64,000 nucleotides of DNA from positions 1 through 64,000 of the forward strand of contig NZ_JAFBAT010000192.1 in NCBI RefSeq assembly GCF_019247615.1, given 5' to 3'. Below are positions 18,437 through 26,707 of the stretch, piece after piece (position 1 is the first letter of the stretch; every line of letters starts with the position of its first letter). The translations under genes were made by a program, and so were the position numbers. The notes beneath the pieces are model-generated. The model was not told the DNA's origin and did no database searches. It was given only the letters and a program-made list of their open reading frames with translations. The DNA comes from Mycobacterium sp. GTDB lineage: Bacteria > Actinomycetota > Actinomycetes > Mycobacteriales > Mycobacteriaceae.

Positions 18437-20845
18437 TCAGATCGGCGGCCTCGCTCGGCCCTGCATCGCCTCCCAGACCCGGGATGGCGTCAGGGGCATG
18501 TCGACGTGCCGAATCCCCAACGGGCCCAATGCATCCACCACCGCGTTGACCACCGCCGGCGGCGATCCCACGGTGGCCGATTCGCCGATGCCCTTGGCGC
18601 CGATGGGGTGGTGTGGCGACGGCGTCACCGTGTACCCCGTCTCCAGGCGCGGCACCTCCATCGCGGTCGGGATCAGGTAGTCCATCAACGACCCGCCCAG
18701 GCAGTTGCCTTCCTCGTCGAAGGCGATCATCTCCATCAGCGCCATCCCGATGCCGTCGACGATGCCCCCGTGCACCTGGCCCTCGATGATCATCGGGTTG
18801 ATGCGGGTGCCGCAGTCGTCGACCGCCAGGAAGCGCCGCACCTTGACCACCGCGGTGCGCGGATCGACGTCCACCACGCAGAAATACGCACCGTAGGGGT
18901 AGGTAAGATTTTCCGGGTTGTAGCAGACCTGGGCGTCCAGGCCGCCCTCGATGCCGTCGGGCAGCTCGCCGGCACCGTGCGCGCGCATCGCGACGTCCTG
19001 GATCGTCACCGACGCCGACGGGTCACCCTTGACCCTGAATGTGCCCTTCTCCCATTCCAAGTCGGCCACCGAGACCTCGAGCATGCCCGAGGCGATGATC
19101 TTTGCCTTGTCCCGGACCTTGCGGGCGACCAGTGCCGCCGCGCCGCCGGACACCGGCGTGGACCGACTGCCGTAGGTGCCCAGCCCGAACGGCGTCTGGT
19201 CGGTGTCGCCGTGCACCACCTCGATGTCGTCGGGCGGGATGCCCAGCTCCTCGGCGACAATTTGGGCGAACGTCGTCTCGTGTCCCTGACCCTGCGTTTG
19301 AACCGACAGCCGCACAACGGCTTTGCCCGTCGGGTGCACGCGCAGCTCACACCCGTCGGCCATACCGAGACCGAGGATGTCCATGTCCTTGCGCGGGCCA
19401 GCGCCGACGGCTTCCGTAAAGAACGACATGCCGATGCCCATCAGCTCGCCGCGGGCCCTCCGCTCCTTCTGCTCGGCGCGCAGCGCGTCGTAGCCGATCA
19501 TGTCCATGGCCTTGCGCATGGTGGCCTCGTAATCACCCGAGTCGTACACCCAGCCGGTCTTGCTGTGGTACGGAAACTGCTCGGGCCGCAGCAGGTTTCG
19601 CAACCGCAGCTCGGCCGGATCCATCTGGAGCTCGAAGGCCAGGCAGTCCACCAGTCGTTCGACGAAGTACACCGCCTCGGTGATCCGGAACGAACACGCG
19701 TAGGCCACGCCGCCCGGAGCCTTGTTCGTGTACACCGCGGTCATGTGGCAATACGCGGCCTCCAGGTCGTAGCTGCCCGTGAACACCCCGAAGAAGCCGG
19801 CCGGGTACTTCGTCGGCGCCGCCTGACCGTTGAACGCGCCATGATCGGCCAGGACGTTGGACCGGATGGCCAGGATCTTCCCGTCGTCGGTGGCGGCGAT
19901 CTCGCCGACCATGATGTAGTCGCGCGCGAAGCTGGTGGCCGTCAGGTTCTCGCTGCGGTCCTCCATCCATTTGACCGGCTTACCCAGCAGCAGCGAGCCG
20001 ACGATCGCGCACACGTAGCCGGGGTAGATCGGCACCTTGTTGCCGAAACCGCCGCCGATATCAGGCGAGACGACGCGGATCTTGTGTTCGGGAAGACCGG
20101 CGACCAACGCGTACAGGGTGCGGTGCGCGTGCGGAGCCTGGGAGGTGGTCCACAGCGTCAGCTTGCCGGTCACCGGATCCAGATCGGCCACGGCGCCGCA
20201 GGTCTCCATCGGCGCGGGATGCACCCGGGGGTACACGATCTCCTGCTTGACGACGACGTCGGCGTGCGCGAACGCCGCCTCCGTGGCGGCCGCGTCACCG
20301 GTCTCCCAGTCGAAGATGTGGTTGTCGGTCTTGCCGTCGAGGTCGGTGCGGATCACCGGCGCCGACGGATCGAGCGCCATGCGGGCATCGACGACCGGGT
20401 CCAGCGGGTCGTAGTCGACGTCGATCAGCTCCAGTGCGTCCCGGGCCGAATACCGGTCCTCGGCAACGACGAACGCCACCTCCTGTCCCTGGAAGCGCAC
20501 CTTATCGGTGGCGAGCACCGCCTGCACGTCGTTGGACAGCGTCGGCATCCACGCCAGGCCCTTCTCGGCCAGGTCCGCGCCCGTCACGACCGCCTTGACC
20601 TTTGGATGGGCAAGGGCCGCGGTCACATCGATGCCGGCGATGAGGGCGTGCGCGTACGGCGAGCGCAGAATCGCCAAATGCAGCATGCCGGGCAGGACGA
20701 TGTCATCGACGTAAGTGCCCCGCCCGCGGATGAACCGGGGATCCTCCTTGCGGAGCATCCGCCCATGGCCGCAAGGCTTTTGGTCGTTGTCCGCGGTGTC
20801 TTCCGGTGAGGGCGGGCTGGACGCCCCTTCCTTGAACGTCGTCAT
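18437..20845 (-). CDS. coxL: Aerobic carbon-monoxide dehydrogenase large (molybdenum) subunit, form I
   Basis: Start MTTFKEGASSPPSPED (802 aa), overlapping the coxS stop; the 923-aa ORF reads back through coxS. The catalytic loop reads GVAYACSFRITEAVY, matching the AYxCSFR signature of form I CO dehydrogenases, whose Cys carries the Cu-S-Mo centre. Other landmarks are DIGGGFGNKVPIYPGY, GQGHETTFAQIVAEELGI, GTYGSRSTPVSGGAAA and the active-site Glu in GAKGIGESATVGSP. It oxidises CO to CO2 and hands electrons to CoxS and CoxM. The Arg of the usual AYRCSFR is Ala here. Confidence 0.93.
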   Translation of the reverse strand: MTTFKEGASSPPSPEDTADNDQKPCGHGRMLRKEDPRFIRGRGTYVDDIVLPGMLHLAILRSPYAHALIAGIDVTAALAHPKVKAVVTGADLAEKGLAWMPTLSNDVQAVLATDKVRFQGQEVAFVVAEDRYSARDALELIDVDYDPLDPVVDARMALDPSAPVIRTDLDGKTDNHIFDWETGDAAATEAAFAHADVVVKQEIVYPRVHPAPMETCGAVADLDPVTGKLTLWTTSQAPHAHRTLYALVAGLPEHKIRVVSPDIGGGFGNKVPIYPGYVCAIVGSLLLGKPVKWMEDRSENLTATSFARDYIMVGEIAATDDGKILAIRSNVLADHGAFNGQAAPTKYPAGFFGVFTGSYDLEAAYCHMTAVYTNKAPGGVAYACSFRITEAVYFVERLVDCLAFELQMDPAELRLRNLLRPEQFPYHSKTGWVYDSGDYEATMRKAMDMIGYDALRAEQKERRARGELMGIGMSFFTEAVGAGPRKDMDILGLGMADGCELRVHPTGKAVVRLSVQTQGQGHETTFAQIVAEELGIPPDDIEVVHGDTDQTPFGLGTYGSRSTPVSGGAAALVARKVRDKAKIIASGMLEVSVADLEWEKGTFRVKGDPSASVTIQDVAMRAHGAGELPDGIEGGLDAQVCYNPENLTYPYGAYFCVVDVDPRTAVVKVRRFLAVDDCGTRINPMIIEGQVHGGIVDGIGMALMEMIAFDEEGNCLGGSLMDYLIPTAMEVPRLETGYTVTPSPHHPIGAKGIGESATVGSPPAVVNAVVDALGPLGIRHVDMPLTPSRVWEAMQGRARPPI

Positions 20846-21321
20846 GACGTGGCCGCCTCTGTTGCGTGTTGTGCGGCCCATTGAATGGACCGCACGATGG
20901 TGGTGTATCCGGTGCACCGGCAGATCTGCCCGGAAATCGCCTCCCGGATGGTCTGCTCGTCGGGGTTGGGGTCGCGGTCCAGCAGGGCGCGGGCGGTGAT
21001 CATCATTCCCGGTGTGCAGAAGCCGCACTGCAGCCCGTGGCAGCGCATGAACCCTTCCTGGATCGGATCCAGGGTGCCGTCCGGTCCCGCCAACCCTTCT
21101 ACGGTCCGCACGCTGTGCCCGGACGCCATTACGGCCAGCATCGTGCAGGATTTCACCGGCACGCCGTCCACATCGACCACGCAGGTTCCGCAGTTGCTGG
21201 TGTCGCAACCCCAGTGGGTTCCGGTGAGCCGCAATTGATCTCGCAGGAAGTGCACCAGCAGCATCCGTGGTTCCACGTCGGCGGTCACCTGCTCGCCGTT
21301 GACGATCATGTTGACTTGCAT
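20842..21321 (-). CDS. coxS: CO dehydrogenase small [2Fe-2S] subunit
   Basis: A 159-aa protein with two [2Fe-2S] domains. The plant-ferredoxin-like cluster (GCDTSNCGTCVVDVDGVPVKSC) covers about 39-60, and the helical cluster has CGFCTPGMM near 101 and CRCTGY near 136. It relays electrons from the Mo-Cu site in CoxL to FAD in CoxM. The stop overlaps the coxL ATG, indicating coupled synthesis. All eight cluster cysteines are present. Confidence 0.94.
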   Translation of the reverse strand: MQVNMIVNGEQVTADVEPRMLLVHFLRDQLRLTGTHWGCDTSNCGTCVVDVDGVPVKSCTMLAVMASGHSVRTVEGLAGPDGTLDPIQEGFMRCHGLQCGFCTPGMMITARALLDRDPNPDEQTIREAISGQICRCTGYTTIVRSIQWAAQHATEAATS

Positions 21322-21335
21322 GGCGCCTCTCCTTT

Positions 21336-21387
21336 CTGGTGGTGACCCGCTGCGCCCGGCTTCGCCGCGCTTGCGATCACCACTAGC
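21336..21387 (-). repeat. REP-like hairpin at a stop codon, copy 2
   Basis: GGTGGTGACC pairs with GATCACCAC around CGCCCGGCTTCGCCGCGC. It fills the 61-bp gap between coxM and coxS and includes the coxM TAG. It closely resembles the copy at 1350-1396. As a hairpin inside an operon it could lower or stabilise the downstream coxS-coxL transcript. Confidence 0.7.
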
Positions 21388-22261
21388 TCCCTTGTTCGCG
21401 CACCCGTTCGGCGGCAGTGCGCAGGGTGCGGATGGTCAGCTCGGAGGCCAGGTGGCGCTTGTAGTCGGCGGTGCCGCGGACGTCGGTCACCGGCTCGCAG
21501 GCCGCGGCGGCGAGGTGGCCTGCCTCGGCGAACGTCTCGTCGGTGGCAGGCCGGCCCACCAGCGCCGCGGAAAGCTCGACCAGCGCGGCCCGGTCGGGGT
21601 TGACCGCGGTCAGGCCCACCCGCGCGGCCACAATGCCGGTGCCGTCGAGCGTGATGGCCGCCCCGGCGGCCGTCACCGCCCAGTCGCCGACCCGGCGCTC
21701 CACCTTGGCGTAGGCGCTGGAGGTGTTGAGCCGCACCGGGATTCGGGCCTCGACCAGGATCTCGTTGTGCGCCAGGGTGGTCTCGTACGGCCCGGCGACG
21801 AAATCGTCGATCGGTATTTCGCGCTCGCCCGCCGGTCCGCGGGCCAGGCACACCGCGTCCAGCACGGCGCAGACCGTGACCAGGTCCTCGGCGGGGTCCG
21901 CCTGGCACAGCGAGCCGCCGAGTGTGCCGCGATTGCGGACCACCGGGTCGGCGATCACGCGCTCGGCGTCGCGGAAGATCGGACAGACCGCGGCCAGGGT
22001 GTCGGACTCCAGGATCTCGCGGTGCCGCGTCATGGCGCCGATGCGCACCAGGGTCGGATCGGTGATGACGTATCCGAGTTCGGGTGCCAGGTCGTTGATG
22101 TCGACGAGGTATTCGGGGTTGGCGATGCGCAGTTTCATCATGGGCAGCAGGCTGTGCCCGCCGGCGATGACGCGCGCCCCCTCCCCCAGCCGGTCCAGCA
22201 GCCCAACGGCGTGGTCGACGCTGGTCGCACGTTCGTATTCGAAGGGGCCAGGTACTTGCAT
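21383..22261 (-). CDS. coxM: CO dehydrogenase medium (FAD) subunit
   Basis: A 292-aa flavoprotein of the CO dehydrogenase medium-chain family. The FAD pyrophosphate motifs are AGGHSLLPMMKLR (about 33-45) and the block NRGTLGGSLCQADPAEDLVTV (about 111-131). The C-terminal domain contains YAKVERRVGDWAVTAAGAAI. It accepts electrons from CoxS and passes them to the respiratory chain. AGGHS and TxGGS are the FAD signatures of the family. It is the first structural gene, 31 bp downstream of the XdhC gene. Confidence 0.93.
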   Translation of the reverse strand: MQVPGPFEYERATSVDHAVGLLDRLGEGARVIAGGHSLLPMMKLRIANPEYLVDINDLAPELGYVITDPTLVRIGAMTRHREILESDTLAAVCPIFRDAERVIADPVVRNRGTLGGSLCQADPAEDLVTVCAVLDAVCLARGPAGEREIPIDDFVAGPYETTLAHNEILVEARIPVRLNTSSAYAKVERRVGDWAVTAAGAAITLDGTGIVAARVGLTAVNPDRAALVELSAALVGRPATDETFAEAGHLAAAACEPVTDVRGTADYKRHLASELTIRTLRTAAERVREQGS

Positions 22262-22266
22262 GGGAG

Positions 22267-22288
22267 CAGTGTGGTCGGCGTCACACTG
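22267..22288. promoter_or_regulatory. Inverted repeat just upstream of coxM
   Basis: CAGTGTG and CACACTG are perfect arms around GTCGGCGT, ending 6 bp before the coxM start on the minus strand. It lies in the 31-bp gap after the XdhC gene. It could be an operator for the divergent LysR protein or a small attenuating hairpin. Confidence 0.45.
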
Positions 22289-22292
22289 TGCG

Positions 22293-23468
22293 TCAATGCC
22301 GAGTTAAGTGATCGCTGAACTTGCTCTCTACCTGCGGCTCCGGCGCGTCGTGGTGGATCCGTCCCGCTGTCTCGGCCAGCGGACGTCCCCCGCCGCCCCA
22401 GCGCTTGGCGATGATGTCCGCGGCGATCGACACGGCGGTCTCCTCCGGGGTGCGCGCGCCGAGGTCCAGTCCGATGGGGCTGGAAAGCCGGCCCAGCTCG
22501 GCATCGGTCAGCCCGGCGGCCCGCAGCCTGACCATCCGGTCGCCATGGGTGCGGCGCGATCCCATCGCGCCCACATATCCGACCCCCAGTCGCAGCGCCA
22601 CCTCGAGCACCGGTACGTCGAACTTCGGGTCGTGGGTGAGCACGCAGATCACCGTGTTCTCGTCGATGGCCCCGGCCTCCGCCTGGGCCGCGAGGTAGCG
22701 GTGGGGCCACTCGACGACGACCTCGTCGGCCGTCGGGAAGCGCACCGGCGTGGCGAAGACCGCGCGCGCGTCGCACACGGTCACCCGGTAGCCGAGGAAC
22801 GACCCCTGTCGCGCCAGGGCGGCGGCGAAGTCGATGGCACCGAACACCAACATGCGCGGGCGCGGCGCGTAGCTGGACACGAAGACCTCCATGCCTTCCC
22901 CGAGTCGCTGCCCGTCGGGTCCGTACTCGATGACTTCGCTGCGGCCCACGGCCAGCAGGCCGCGCGCGTCGTCGGCGACCGCGGCGTCGGCACGCGCGGC
23001 ACCCAGCGATCCCACCGTTGGTCTGTCGGGATTGGGCCGGATGACGAGCCGGCGGCCAACCCGGGACGCGTCGGCGTGGGCGATGACGGTCGCGATCGCC
23101 ACCGGGCGGTGCTCGTCGATGTCCTCGGCCAGCGCGCCGAGTTCGGGGAACGTCGCCTGCGAGATCGACTCGACGAAGACGTCGATGACGCCGCCGCACG
23201 TCAGGCCGACCGCGAAGGCGTCACCATCGCTGACCCCGTACCGTGCCAGCCTCGGCGAGCCGGTCTGGGCGACCTCGATGGCGAGTTCGTACACCGCACC
23301 CTCGACGCAACCACCCGACACCGAGCCGGTCACCGAACCATCCGGTGCCACCACCATCGACGCACCCGGCTGCCGGGGGGCGGACTTATAGGTTCGCACC
23401 ACCGTTGCCAGCGCCGCGATCTGACCGCCACGCCAGATCGACATCAGCTCGGCAAGCACGTCGCGCAC
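22293..23468 (-). CDS. XdhC/CoxF-family molybdoenzyme maturation protein (Rv0376c-like)
   Basis: A two-domain XdhC protein. The N-domain has ALATVVRTYKSAPRQPGASMVV and GSVSGGCVEGAVYELA; the C-domain has MLVFGAIDFAAALARQGSFLGYRVTVCDAR, GYVGAMGSRRTHGDRMVRL and PIGLDLGARTPEETAVSIAADIIA. It should help load sulfurated Mo cofactor into the hydroxylase. I chose the GTG at 23468 (391 aa). The ATG at 23492 would interlock with the divergent LysR start, and an internal ATG (MSIWRGGQ) is also possible. It leads the cox operon and is the full-length XdhC of the cluster. Confidence 0.82.
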   Translation of the reverse strand: MRDVLAELMSIWRGGQIAALATVVRTYKSAPRQPGASMVVAPDGSVTGSVSGGCVEGAVYELAIEVAQTGSPRLARYGVSDGDAFAVGLTCGGVIDVFVESISQATFPELGALAEDIDEHRPVAIATVIAHADASRVGRRLVIRPNPDRPTVGSLGAARADAAVADDARGLLAVGRSEVIEYGPDGQRLGEGMEVFVSSYAPRPRMLVFGAIDFAAALARQGSFLGYRVTVCDARAVFATPVRFPTADEVVVEWPHRYLAAQAEAGAIDENTVICVLTHDPKFDVPVLEVALRLGVGYVGAMGSRRTHGDRMVRLRAAGLTDAELGRLSSPIGLDLGARTPEETAVSIAADIIAKRWGGGGRPLAETAGRIHHDAPEPQVESKFSDHLTRH

Positions 23469-23490
23469 CCATCCAACGTAGGCTCGTTTC

Positions 23491-24456
23491 ATGACCCCGG
23501 CTCAACTTCGGGCCTTTTCGGCGGTGGTTCGACTGGGCTCGGTGCGAGCCGCCGCGGCGGAGTTGGGGGTTTCCGACGCCGGAGTCTCGATGCTGGTGGC
23601 GTCGCTGCGCAAGGAACTGGACGACCCGCTGTTCACGCGGACGGGAGCCGGGCTGGCGTTCACCCCCGGCGGGCTCCGGCTGGCCAGCCGCGCGGTCGAA
23701 ATCCTGGGTCTGCAACAACAAACCGCGATCGAGGTGACCGAGGCCGCCCACGGGCGCCGGCTGCTGCGCATCGCCGCCTCCAGCGCGTTCGCCGAACACG
23801 CGGCGCCCGGCCTGATCGAGCTTTTCTCGTCGCGGGCGGACGACCTGTCGGTGGAGTTGAGCGTGCACCCGACGAGCCGGTTCCGTGACCTGATCTGCTC
23901 GCGCGCGGTCGACATCGCGATCGGCCCGGCGAGCGAGAGCTGCATCGCTGCGGACGAATCGATCTTCCTGCGGCCCTTTCTGAAATATCAGATCATCGCC
24001 GTTGCGGCGCCGAACAGCCCACTGGCCGCGGGCATTCCGACACCGGCGCTGCTGCGCCAGCAGCAGTGGATGCTTGGGCCGTCGGCGGGCAGTGTGGACG
24101 GTGAAATCGCAAACATGCTGCGGGACTTGGCTATTCCGGAGTCACAGCAACGGATCTTCCAAAGCGACGCCGCCGCGCTCGAGGAGGTCCAGCGCGTCGG
24201 CGGTGTCACGCTCACGATCGGTTTCGCTGTCGCCAAGGACCTCGCGGCGGGACGCTTGACGCACGTGACGGGTCCGCGGCTGGACAGGTCGGGCGAATGG
24301 TGCGCGGCGACGTTGGCGCCGGCGGCGCGCCAGCCCGCGGTGTCGGAACTGGTCCGCTTCATCACCACACCGCGGTGCACCCAGGCGATGATCCGCGGAT
24401 CCGGCGTCGGCGTGACCCGGTTTCGCCCCAAGGTGCACGTCACCCTCTGGAGCTGA
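23491..24456 (+). CDS. LysR-family transcriptional regulator (Rv0377-like)
   Basis: A 321-aa regulator. The winged helix-turn-helix covers residues 1-60 (MTPAQLRAFSAVVRLGSVRAAAAELGVSDAGVSMLVASLRKELDDPLFTRT). The LysR substrate-binding domain follows (about 88-300; LLRIAASSAFAEHAAPGLIELF...DIAIGP...GGVTLTIGFAVAKDLAAGRL). It is divergent from the cox operon with only about 22 bp between starts, the classic arrangement for a LysR activator of the neighbouring cluster. The inducer is unknown. Confidence 0.9.
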   Translation: MTPAQLRAFSAVVRLGSVRAAAAELGVSDAGVSMLVASLRKELDDPLFTRTGAGLAFTPGGLRLASRAVEILGLQQQTAIEVTEAAHGRRLLRIAASSAFAEHAAPGLIELFSSRADDLSVELSVHPTSRFRDLICSRAVDIAIGPASESCIAADESIFLRPFLKYQIIAVAAPNSPLAAGIPTPALLRQQQWMLGPSAGSVDGEIANMLRDLAIPESQQRIFQSDAAALEEVQRVGGVTLTIGFAVAKDLAAGRLTHVTGPRLDRSGEWCAATLAPAARQPAVSELVRFITTPRCTQAMIRGSGVGVTRFRPKVHVTLWS

Positions 24457-24466
24457 CGCGCCGCGT

Positions 24467-25111
24467 TCACCACGCGCGGGACAGGTCTGCGTGCCGGCGG
24501 ATCCAGGCATGCATCGCGATCCCGGCGGCGACGCCGGCATTGATGCTGCGCGTCGAGCCGAACTGGGCGATCGACACCGTAAGCGCCGCGCCGGCCCGGA
24601 TGTCGCCGGTGATGCCGGGGCCCTCCTGACCGAACACCAGCAGGCAGTCCCGCGGCAGCGCCGTCTCCTCCAGCCGCGCCGCGCCCGGGACGTTGTCGAC
24701 GGCCACCACGGTCAGATCGGCCTCGGCCGCGAAGTCCAGCAGGTCCGCTGTGCCGTCGTGGTGGCACAGCCGCTGATAACGATCGGTCACCATGGCGCCG
24801 CGCCGATTCCACCGCCGCCGCCCGACGATGTGGACGGTGTGCACCGCGAAGGCGTTGGCGGTGCGCACCACGGAACCGATGTTCGCGTCGTGGCCGAAGT
24901 TCTCGATGGCCACGTGCAGCGGATGCCGACGTTGGTCGATGTCGGCGATGATCGCTTCCCGGGTCCAGTAGCGGTAGGCGTCGACGACGTTGCGAGTATC
25001 GCCCTCCCGCAACAGGTCTGGATCGTATCGCGGGTCATCGGGCGGGTCGCCCACCCACGGCCCGACGCCGCCCGCCGATATGCCCCATTCGGTGGGACCG
25101 GGTTCGCTCAT
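24467..25111 (-). CDS. SpoU/TrmH-family RNA 2'-O-methyltransferase (Rv0380c-like)
   Basis: Start MSEPGPTEWGISAGGVG gives 214 aa and an ATGA overlap with the lipoprotein stop; the 332-aa ORF is read-through. SPOUT motif 1 is VAIENFGHDANIGSVVRTANAFAVHTVHIVG, motif 2 LLVFGQEGPGI, motif 3 VSIAQFGSTRSINAGVAAGIAMHAW, together forming the trefoil-knot SAM site. It methylates a ribose 2'-OH in rRNA or tRNA; which one cannot be told. The genes Rv0378 and secE2 that separate it from the LysR gene in M. tuberculosis are missing. Confidence 0.9.
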   Translation of the reverse strand: MSEPGPTEWGISAGGVGPWVGDPPDDPRYDPDLLREGDTRNVVDAYRYWTREAIIADIDQRRHPLHVAIENFGHDANIGSVVRTANAFAVHTVHIVGRRRWNRRGAMVTDRYQRLCHHDGTADLLDFAAEADLTVVAVDNVPGAARLEETALPRDCLLVFGQEGPGITGDIRAGAALTVSIAQFGSTRSINAGVAAGIAMHAWIRRHADLSRAW

Positions 25112-26007
25112 CGTTGCGTCCACACACCGGCGTGGGTGCCGTCGATGGCCACCGTCGCGTACAGCAACGCCTCGTTGATTTCCCCCTGGGTGCAAAGCGA
25201 GGCGTTGACGTGGACCGAGTCCAGCGCGGCATCGGGCAGGATCAGCACCGAGGACCCGTACGCCGCGCACGCCGGGTTCAATCCCCGGCCGGGCAGGGTC
25301 GGCGAGGCGAGCAGCATCATCGGGCCGCCCCGGGTGGCGGAGTCGTCGCGATAGCGGGCCGCGATCGCGTCGGCCTCCAGTCCTAACAGCATGTAGCCGT
25401 TGCCGGTGAATGCGGCGGGGTCGCCGAGCTGCGCCTTGGTCACCGGGGTGCCGTCGGCGCGCCACGCCGACAGGCTGACAGTCTTGACCACCAGGCCGGT
25501 GTCGTTGCCATTCGTCGGCGGCAATCCCACCGGAAACGCCGCCGGGTACGCCGCCGAGGTGTTCGGGATCCGGTCTCGGGGCGAATAGCCGTACACCCCG
25601 CGGACCTGACTTCGATCCTTAAGCGGCCCAAGGCAAACCGAGCCCGTGAGCCGGTCCGGCGGCGCCGACAACGGCGACCGAAGGTCGTGCAGGCCGGCGG
25701 TGGCGTTGTCGCAGCTGCCCAACCCGTTGGCCTCCAGGGGATGCGCCAGCGCGCCGTAGAGGCCGAAGCGGATGTCCTCGGGCTTGGCGTGCGGCGCCTT
25801 GGGATCCGCCGGGGACGCATCGACATCGATCAGCACGTAATCGCCGTCCCAGCGCAGATTCGACACCGCCATGTTCCAGCCGAGCAGCGCCAGCGATTCA
25901 CCGAGCCGCGCTCCCTGGGCACCGTAAGGCCGAACCGGATGGCCCGCGTCCGAGCACCCCACCAGGCAAGCCACCAGCCACAAGACCGGGACGATTACGC
26001 GGCGCAT
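25108..26007 (-). CDS. Predicted lipoprotein (Rv0381c-like)
   Basis: A 299-aa protein with a lipoprotein signal peptide: MRRVIVPVLWLVACLVGC, lipobox LVGC at 15-18. The mature part is a globular extracytoplasmic domain with several Cys (SCDNATAG, VCLGPLK, NPACAAYG, ASLCTQGE). No catalytic motif is recognised. It is transcribed with the RNA methyltransferase (4-nt overlap). Length agrees with Rv0381c. Confidence 0.8.
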   Translation of the reverse strand: MRRVIVPVLWLVACLVGCSDAGHPVRPYGAQGARLGESLALLGWNMAVSNLRWDGDYVLIDVDASPADPKAPHAKPEDIRFGLYGALAHPLEANGLGSCDNATAGLHDLRSPLSAPPDRLTGSVCLGPLKDRSQVRGVYGYSPRDRIPNTSAAYPAAFPVGLPPTNGNDTGLVVKTVSLSAWRADGTPVTKAQLGDPAAFTGNGYMLLGLEADAIAARYRDDSATRGGPMMLLASPTLPGRGLNPACAAYGSSVLILPDAALDSVHVNASLCTQGEINEALLYATVAIDGTHAGVWTQR

Positions 26008-26039
26008 GGCGTGCTTCAGCGGCCCGAATCCCGGTTACC

Positions 26040-26065
26040 GGGCCTTCGGGGCCTTCGGGGCCTTT
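26040..26065. repeat. 9-bp tandem repeat, about three copies
   Basis: GGGGCCTTC-type units repeat in the 151-bp gap between pyrE and the lipoprotein gene, just upstream of the lipoprotein start. It is a small slippage-prone tract. Confidence 0.6.
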
Positions 26066-26158
26066 GCCGCTGTGCGGCAGGCACCACCGAGGTCGGCCGC
26101 CGAAGATAGCGCCGAGGCATGTGGGACGATCGGTGCATCTGATAACCCCGCCGGCGGC

Positions 26159-26707
26159 CTAGCCCAGCCCCAGATCGGCAAGCCCCAGCAGGCTGCGGTA
26201 CGACAGCCCCTCCGCTTGAATGGCCTCGGCGGCGCCGGTGGCGCGGTCCACCACCGTGGCCACGCCGATCACATGTCCGCCGCCGTTTTGGACGGCACGC
26301 ACCGCCGTCAACGCCGATGTGCCCGTGGTGCTGGTGTCCTCGACCACCAGCGCCCGCTGACCGGCGACCTCGGATCCTTCGATAAGCCGTTGCAAGCCAT
26401 GGGTTTTCGCGGATTTACGCACGACGAACGCGTCGATCGGACGGCCCGGCGCATGCATGATGGCCGTCGCGACCGGGTCGGCCCCCAAGGTCAGGCCGCC
26501 GACCACCGCGTAATCCCAATCGCCGGTGAGTTCACGCATCAGCCTGCCGATCAACGCGGAGGCACGGTGATGCAGGGTCGCGCGGCGCAGGTCGACGTAG
26601 TAGTCGGCCTCCTTGCCGGACGACAGCGTGACGCGGCCGTGCACCACCGACAGGCGCCGCACCAGCTCGGCGAGCTCCTCGCGGGAGTCGCCTTCACCCA
26701 CGGCCAA
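26159..26707 (-). CDS. pyrE: Orotate phosphoribosyltransferase
   Basis: PyrE joins orotate to PRPP to make OMP in pyrimidine synthesis. The 182-aa frame has the N-terminal GRVTLSSGKEADYYVDLRR, the flexible loop FVVRKSAKTHGLQRLIEG and the PRPP-binding signature ALVVEDTSTTGTSALTA (about 121-137). The track start is a TTG at 26707; a GTG two codons downstream (26701) is equally plausible. The start overlaps the 3' end of the upstream SDR gene by up to 14 nt, indicating one transcript from ttfA through SDR to pyrE. Confidence 0.94.
   Translation of the reverse strand: MAVGEGDSREELAELVRRLSVVHGRVTLSSGKEADYYVDLRRATLHHRASALIGRLMRELTGDWDYAVVGGLTLGADPVATAIMHAPGRPIDAFVVRKSAKTHGLQRLIEGSEVAGQRALVVEDTSTTGTSALTAVRAVQNGGGHVIGVATVVDRATGAAEAIQAEGLSYRSLLGLADLGLG

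Noticed and set aside
18368-20809. 813-aa plus-strand ORF
   Set aside because: It is antisense to coxL, with Arg/His/Gln-rich shadow composition.
23469-23492. ATG at 23492 as start of the XdhC/CoxF-like gene
   Set aside because: It interlocks with the LysR start on the other strand and leaves no room for either promoter; the GTG at 23468 is preferred, though not proven.
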